7,032 bases of DNA, taken from contig JACDDF010000113.1 of NCBI GenBank assembly GCA_013817135.1, positions 1-7,032 of the forward strand, given 5' to 3'. Positions within the stretch are counted from its first letter, which is position 1, and every line of letters starts with the position of its first letter. The notes beneath the pieces were generated by a model that ran no database searches, was not told where the DNA came from, and was given only the letters and a program-made list of their open reading frames with translations. Positions 6,398-7,032 of this stretch are shown piece by piece. The position numbers and the translations under genes are program-made. Origin of the DNA: Nitrospirales bacterium (GTDB lineage Bacteria > Nitrospirota > Nitrospiria > Nitrospirales > UBA8639).

Positions 6398-6757
6398 TCA
6401 TGTCTCCATCATTTCCAGCCTGGTATCAAACTCATGACCGCATTGGACACATCGGATACAATCTGATTCCACCAACGGTTCATCATCTCGAATCCCCATT
6501 CCCCCGCAATCGGGGCATCGGGCTAAATGAACTTTTTGATCGTCGACCGTTTCGTATTGCGTTCCGTGAAGGCAAAACACCGGTTGCCCCTCAAGAACCC
6601 ATTGCTTCCCGGCCTTATCAACAACCGGCAGGGCAATGTAATGCTGAGCGGCATAGGTCTCTTGCTCCGTTCGAGTCGGAAGACCATCTTGAACCAGTTT
6701 GTCGGTTTTAACTTCGTAGAGTGCACCCTCTTTGGAAATGACTTTTGTCGGTCCCAT
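6398..6757 (-). CDS. Small zinc-ribbon protein, function unknown
   Basis: A 119-residue soluble protein with no signal peptide or membrane segment. The ATG at 6757 has a near-ideal Shine-Dalgarno (AAAGGAGGTG) about 5 nt upstream. A longer reading from 6886 would run back into the inverted-repeat element at 6843 and is spurious. The N-terminal part (about 1-60) is unrecognised, with strand-like stretches such as TKVISKEGALYEVKTDK and QHYIALPVVDKAGKQW. The C-terminal part has six cysteines: C62, C81-x2-C84 (CPDCGG), C100, and C103-x2-C106 (CVQCGHEF). C81/C84 with C103/C106 form a typical zinc ribbon with its two knuckles; C62 and C100 are extra. Such domains bind zinc and often nucleic acid or protein, but nothing fixes the role here. 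It converges on nirK and is probably independent of it. Confidence 0.8.
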   Translation of the reverse strand: MGPTKVISKEGALYEVKTDKLVQDGLPTRTEQETYAAQHYIALPVVDKAGKQWVLEGQPVFCLHGTQYETVDDQKVHLARCPDCGGMGIRDDEPLVESDCIRCVQCGHEFDTRLEMMET

Positions 6758-6767
6758 CTTCACCTCC

Positions 6768-6779
6768 TTTACATGTAAA
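6768..6779. promoter_or_regulatory. Palindrome over the leader of the zinc-ribbon gene
   Basis: TTTACATGTAAA is a perfect 12-bp palindrome whose inner end overlaps the Shine-Dalgarno region of the minus-strand zinc-ribbon gene (start 6757). A repressor bound here, or a small RNA fold, could control that gene. There is no direct proof, and AT-rich 12-mers can arise by chance. Confidence 0.35.
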
Positions 6780-6805
6780 CGCACCGTTTTGAAATCACAT
6801 TGCAA

Positions 6806-6841
6806 CTGGTGAACTCCTGGGTGTCTGGTGAACGTTCCTGG
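6806..6841. repeat. Two tandem direct repeats upstream of the zinc-ribbon gene
   Basis: CTGGTGAAC followed by TCCTGG occurs twice, starting at 6806 and 6825 (19-bp period, with a 2-nt insertion in the second copy). They lie 50-85 bp upstream of the zinc-ribbon start, where an activator would bind, and directly abut the inverted-repeat element at 6843. Confidence 0.4.
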
Positions 6842-6842
6842 T

Positions 6843-7013
6843 CCTAGGAGCCTGTCGGACTTAGGATGAATCGGCTGCAAAAGCATCTAAGCGGTCCATA
6901 TTTCACCGCTTTCTTGGACCATAGTCCCACTATGGGCCGGCGAAATCGTCAAAATCTGGCCTCGCTCATCCACTTTTTCGCTCTCGATCCCCCAAGTCCG
7001 ACAGACTCCTAGG
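6843..7013. mobile_element. MITE-like inverted-repeat element, non-coding
   Basis: Two 23-bp ends, 6843-6865 and 6991-7013, are inverted copies of each other with 21 matches (shared core AAGTCCGACAG / CTGTCGGACTT). Weaker inverted similarity continues inward for about 20 bp (ATCG..GC.AAA on both sides). Each end carries CCTAGG, so CTAG could be a 4-bp target duplication flanking a 161-bp element (6848-7008) that starts GAG(C/T)CTGTCGGACTT. The interior is itself folded: AAGCGGT/ACCGCTT (6889-6911), GGTCCA/TGGACC (6893-6920) and CCATAGT-CCC-ACTATGG (6919-6935). No transposase fragment is recognisable. Known MITEs have this form and are moved by a related insertion sequence elsewhere. It could instead be a REP-like palindromic repeat. 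Confidence 0.6.
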
Positions 7014-7032
7014 CGTTGCCAGATACTCACCC

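Noticed and set aside
6758..6886. N-terminal extension of the zinc-ribbon protein to 6886
   Set aside because: It would start inside the MITE-like element and cross the repeats, whereas the ATG at 6757 has a near-perfect ribosome-binding site.

Overview
The window looks like chromosomal DNA of a free-living Gram-negative-type bacterium that handles reactive nitrogen. The gene style (exported copper nitrite reductase, two-PAS sigma-54 activator, many-TM NarL-type kinase, exported DsrE-like protein) recalls Nitrospira and relatives. That assignment is inference from gene content, because no marker gene is present. I see no tRNA, rRNA, CRISPR array or intact transposase.

Layout, left to right. 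Positions 1-133 hold a strong rho-independent terminator (50-93) that faces right and so probably ends a gene lying off the left edge. Four genes then run on the minus strand. In transcription order these are a sigma-54-dependent activator (4856-3030), a membrane histidine kinase (2885-1443), a LuxR/NarL-type response regulator (1456-797, overlapping the kinase by 14 nt) and a small exported DsrE-family protein (610-134). Divergently on the plus strand lies nirK (5179-6153), with every type 1 and type 2 copper ligand and both catalytic residues present. Further right are a stem-loop, a 119-residue zinc-ribbon protein on the minus strand (6757-6398), and a 171-bp inverted-repeat element that resembles a MITE (6843-7013).

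The most informative stretch is the 322-bp AT-rich gap between the activator and nirK. Reading toward nirK, it has three adjacent palindromes sharing the plan CAACA-N6-TGTTG (4948-5007), a perfect match to the IHF consensus (5041-5053), and a sigma-54 promoter TTGGCAC-N6-TGC with the required GG-N10-GC spacing (5068-5084), about 84 nt upstream of the nirK start codon. This is the classic enhancer / bending site / -24,-12 promoter arrangement. It makes the divergent PAS-PAS-AAA+-Fis protein the obvious candidate regulator of nirK. Its first PAS domain has a histidine at the position of the FixL heme ligand, so gas or redox sensing is possible but unproven.

The kinase and response regulator are probably co-transcribed. 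Their targets are unknown; the inverted repeats at 742-771, between the regulator gene and the DsrE-like gene, are a possible target site.
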